13,760 bases of DNA. It comes from Bordetella parapertussis (GTDB lineage: Bacteria > Pseudomonadota > Gammaproteobacteria > Burkholderiales > Burkholderiaceae_B). Both the position numbers and the translations under genes were made by a program. Numbering within the stretch: the stretch's first letter is position 1; every line of letters starts with the position of its first letter. The stretch is taken from positions 1 to 13,760 of the forward strand of contig CAMAYM010000067.1 of NCBI GenBank assembly GCA_945862495.1, given 5' to 3'. A model generated the notes under the pieces. That model was not told the DNA's origin. It did not search any database and worked only from the letters and a program-made list of their open reading frames with translations. Below are positions 13,530 to 13,760 of this stretch, piece by piece.

Positions 13530-13760
13530 TTAATTCGCGGGTGTTTGCGGTGTTACCTCTGCGGATTGCGCGGAGCGACCAGAAGAAGAGGTCGTGAAAG
13601 AGGTGCTGGCGGTAATGTGTGGGTCTGTTCGGGATGGAACAGGATCAATGTGGGTCAGCAGATTTAAGACACGATGCCGTTGCATCACAGCTTGGCGGGC
13701 TGCTAAGCCGATATCATGTCCCTCCACGACTGACAAATACGCGCTGACCTCAATGTGCGC
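13530..13760 (-). CDS. Cation diffusion facilitator (CDF) family transporter, C-terminal end (rest outside window)
   Basis: The minus-strand frame is open at the window edge and gives about 76 C-terminal residues beginning AHIEVSAYLSVVEGHDIG. This matches the cytoplasmic dimerisation domain of CDF metal-ion exporters (Zn, Co, Fe, Mn efflux), whose typical form is a strand with VE/IEVD..., then S-x-x-E-G-H, an amphipathic helix (IGLAARQAVMQRH) and a final strand ending in HIDPV. The His and Asp in VHxDP-type endings often take part in cytoplasmic metal binding. After HIDPV comes a low-complexity Ser/Thr/Pro-rich tail of about 36 residues, probably disordered. The methionine-like TTG at 13736 is internal, not a start. 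The membrane-spanning domain lies beyond the window, so metal specificity cannot be judged. Downstream, leuC follows by 13 bases. Confidence 0.8.
   Translation of the reverse strand, partial: AHIEVSAYLSVVEGHDIGLAARQAVMQRHRVLNLLTHIDPVPSRTDPHITASTSFTTSSSGRSAQSAEVTPQTPAN

Noticed and set aside
13530..13736. Separate small gene starting at the TTG at 13736
   Set aside because: The frame is open to the window edge, and the residues before the TTG continue the CDF domain, so this is the end of a larger gene.
1..13760. CRISPR array, phage or insertion-sequence genes, tRNA/rRNA, defence system
   Set aside because: Looked for and not seen: no regular repeats and no transposase-, integrase- or nuclease-like frames, and nearly every base is in a recognisable housekeeping or metabolic gene.

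Overview
The window looks like ordinary chromosome of a betaproteobacterium, most likely Burkholderiales and probably the Alcaligenaceae (inference from protein similarity and from the order recA-recX-DUF2889-sucC-sucD, which I recall from Bordetella/Achromobacter relatives). Base composition is moderate, about half G+C by eye, which is low for that family. Coding density is very high. No stretch over 300 bases lacks a gene, and I see no tRNA, rRNA, insertion sequence, phage gene or CRISPR array.

Plus strand, positions 1-3940: the 3' half of recA, then recX, a DUF2889 protein of unknown function, and sucC-sucD (succinyl-CoA synthetase). The block ends at a clear hairpin terminator. An 18-bp palindrome lies across the recX stop codon, just before a possible promoter for the DUF2889 gene.

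Plus strand, positions 3957-9234: a 35-codon gene for a single-pass membrane peptide lies 10 bases before hemC. It is followed by hemC-hemD-hemX-hemY, giving porphobilinogen deaminase, uroporphyrinogen-III synthase and two membrane-anchored accessory proteins. A FAH-family hydrolase closes the run. Spacings of 2-33 bases suggest one transcription unit.

Minus strand, positions 13760-9241: an apparent operon reading leftward. It starts with the C-terminal end of a cation-diffusion-facilitator (CDF) transporter, then a LeuC-like and a LeuD-like aconitase-family hydratase (4-base overlap), a class III (CaiB/BaiF) CoA-transferase and an HMG-CoA-lyase-family enzyme. No leuA or leuB is in view, and the LeuC/LeuD motifs deviate from those of the biosynthetic enzymes. 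The gene combination reads as a catabolic route: hydrate or isomerise a branched C5 (or related) dicarboxylate, activate it with CoA, and cleave it. One chemically consistent scheme is citraconate -> citramalate -> citramalyl-CoA -> acetyl-CoA + pyruvate. This is the most interesting part of the window, but the substrate is inferred. The operon converges on the FAH gene with only 6 bases between the stop codons.

I did not find a defence system, mobile element or otherwise exotic system here.
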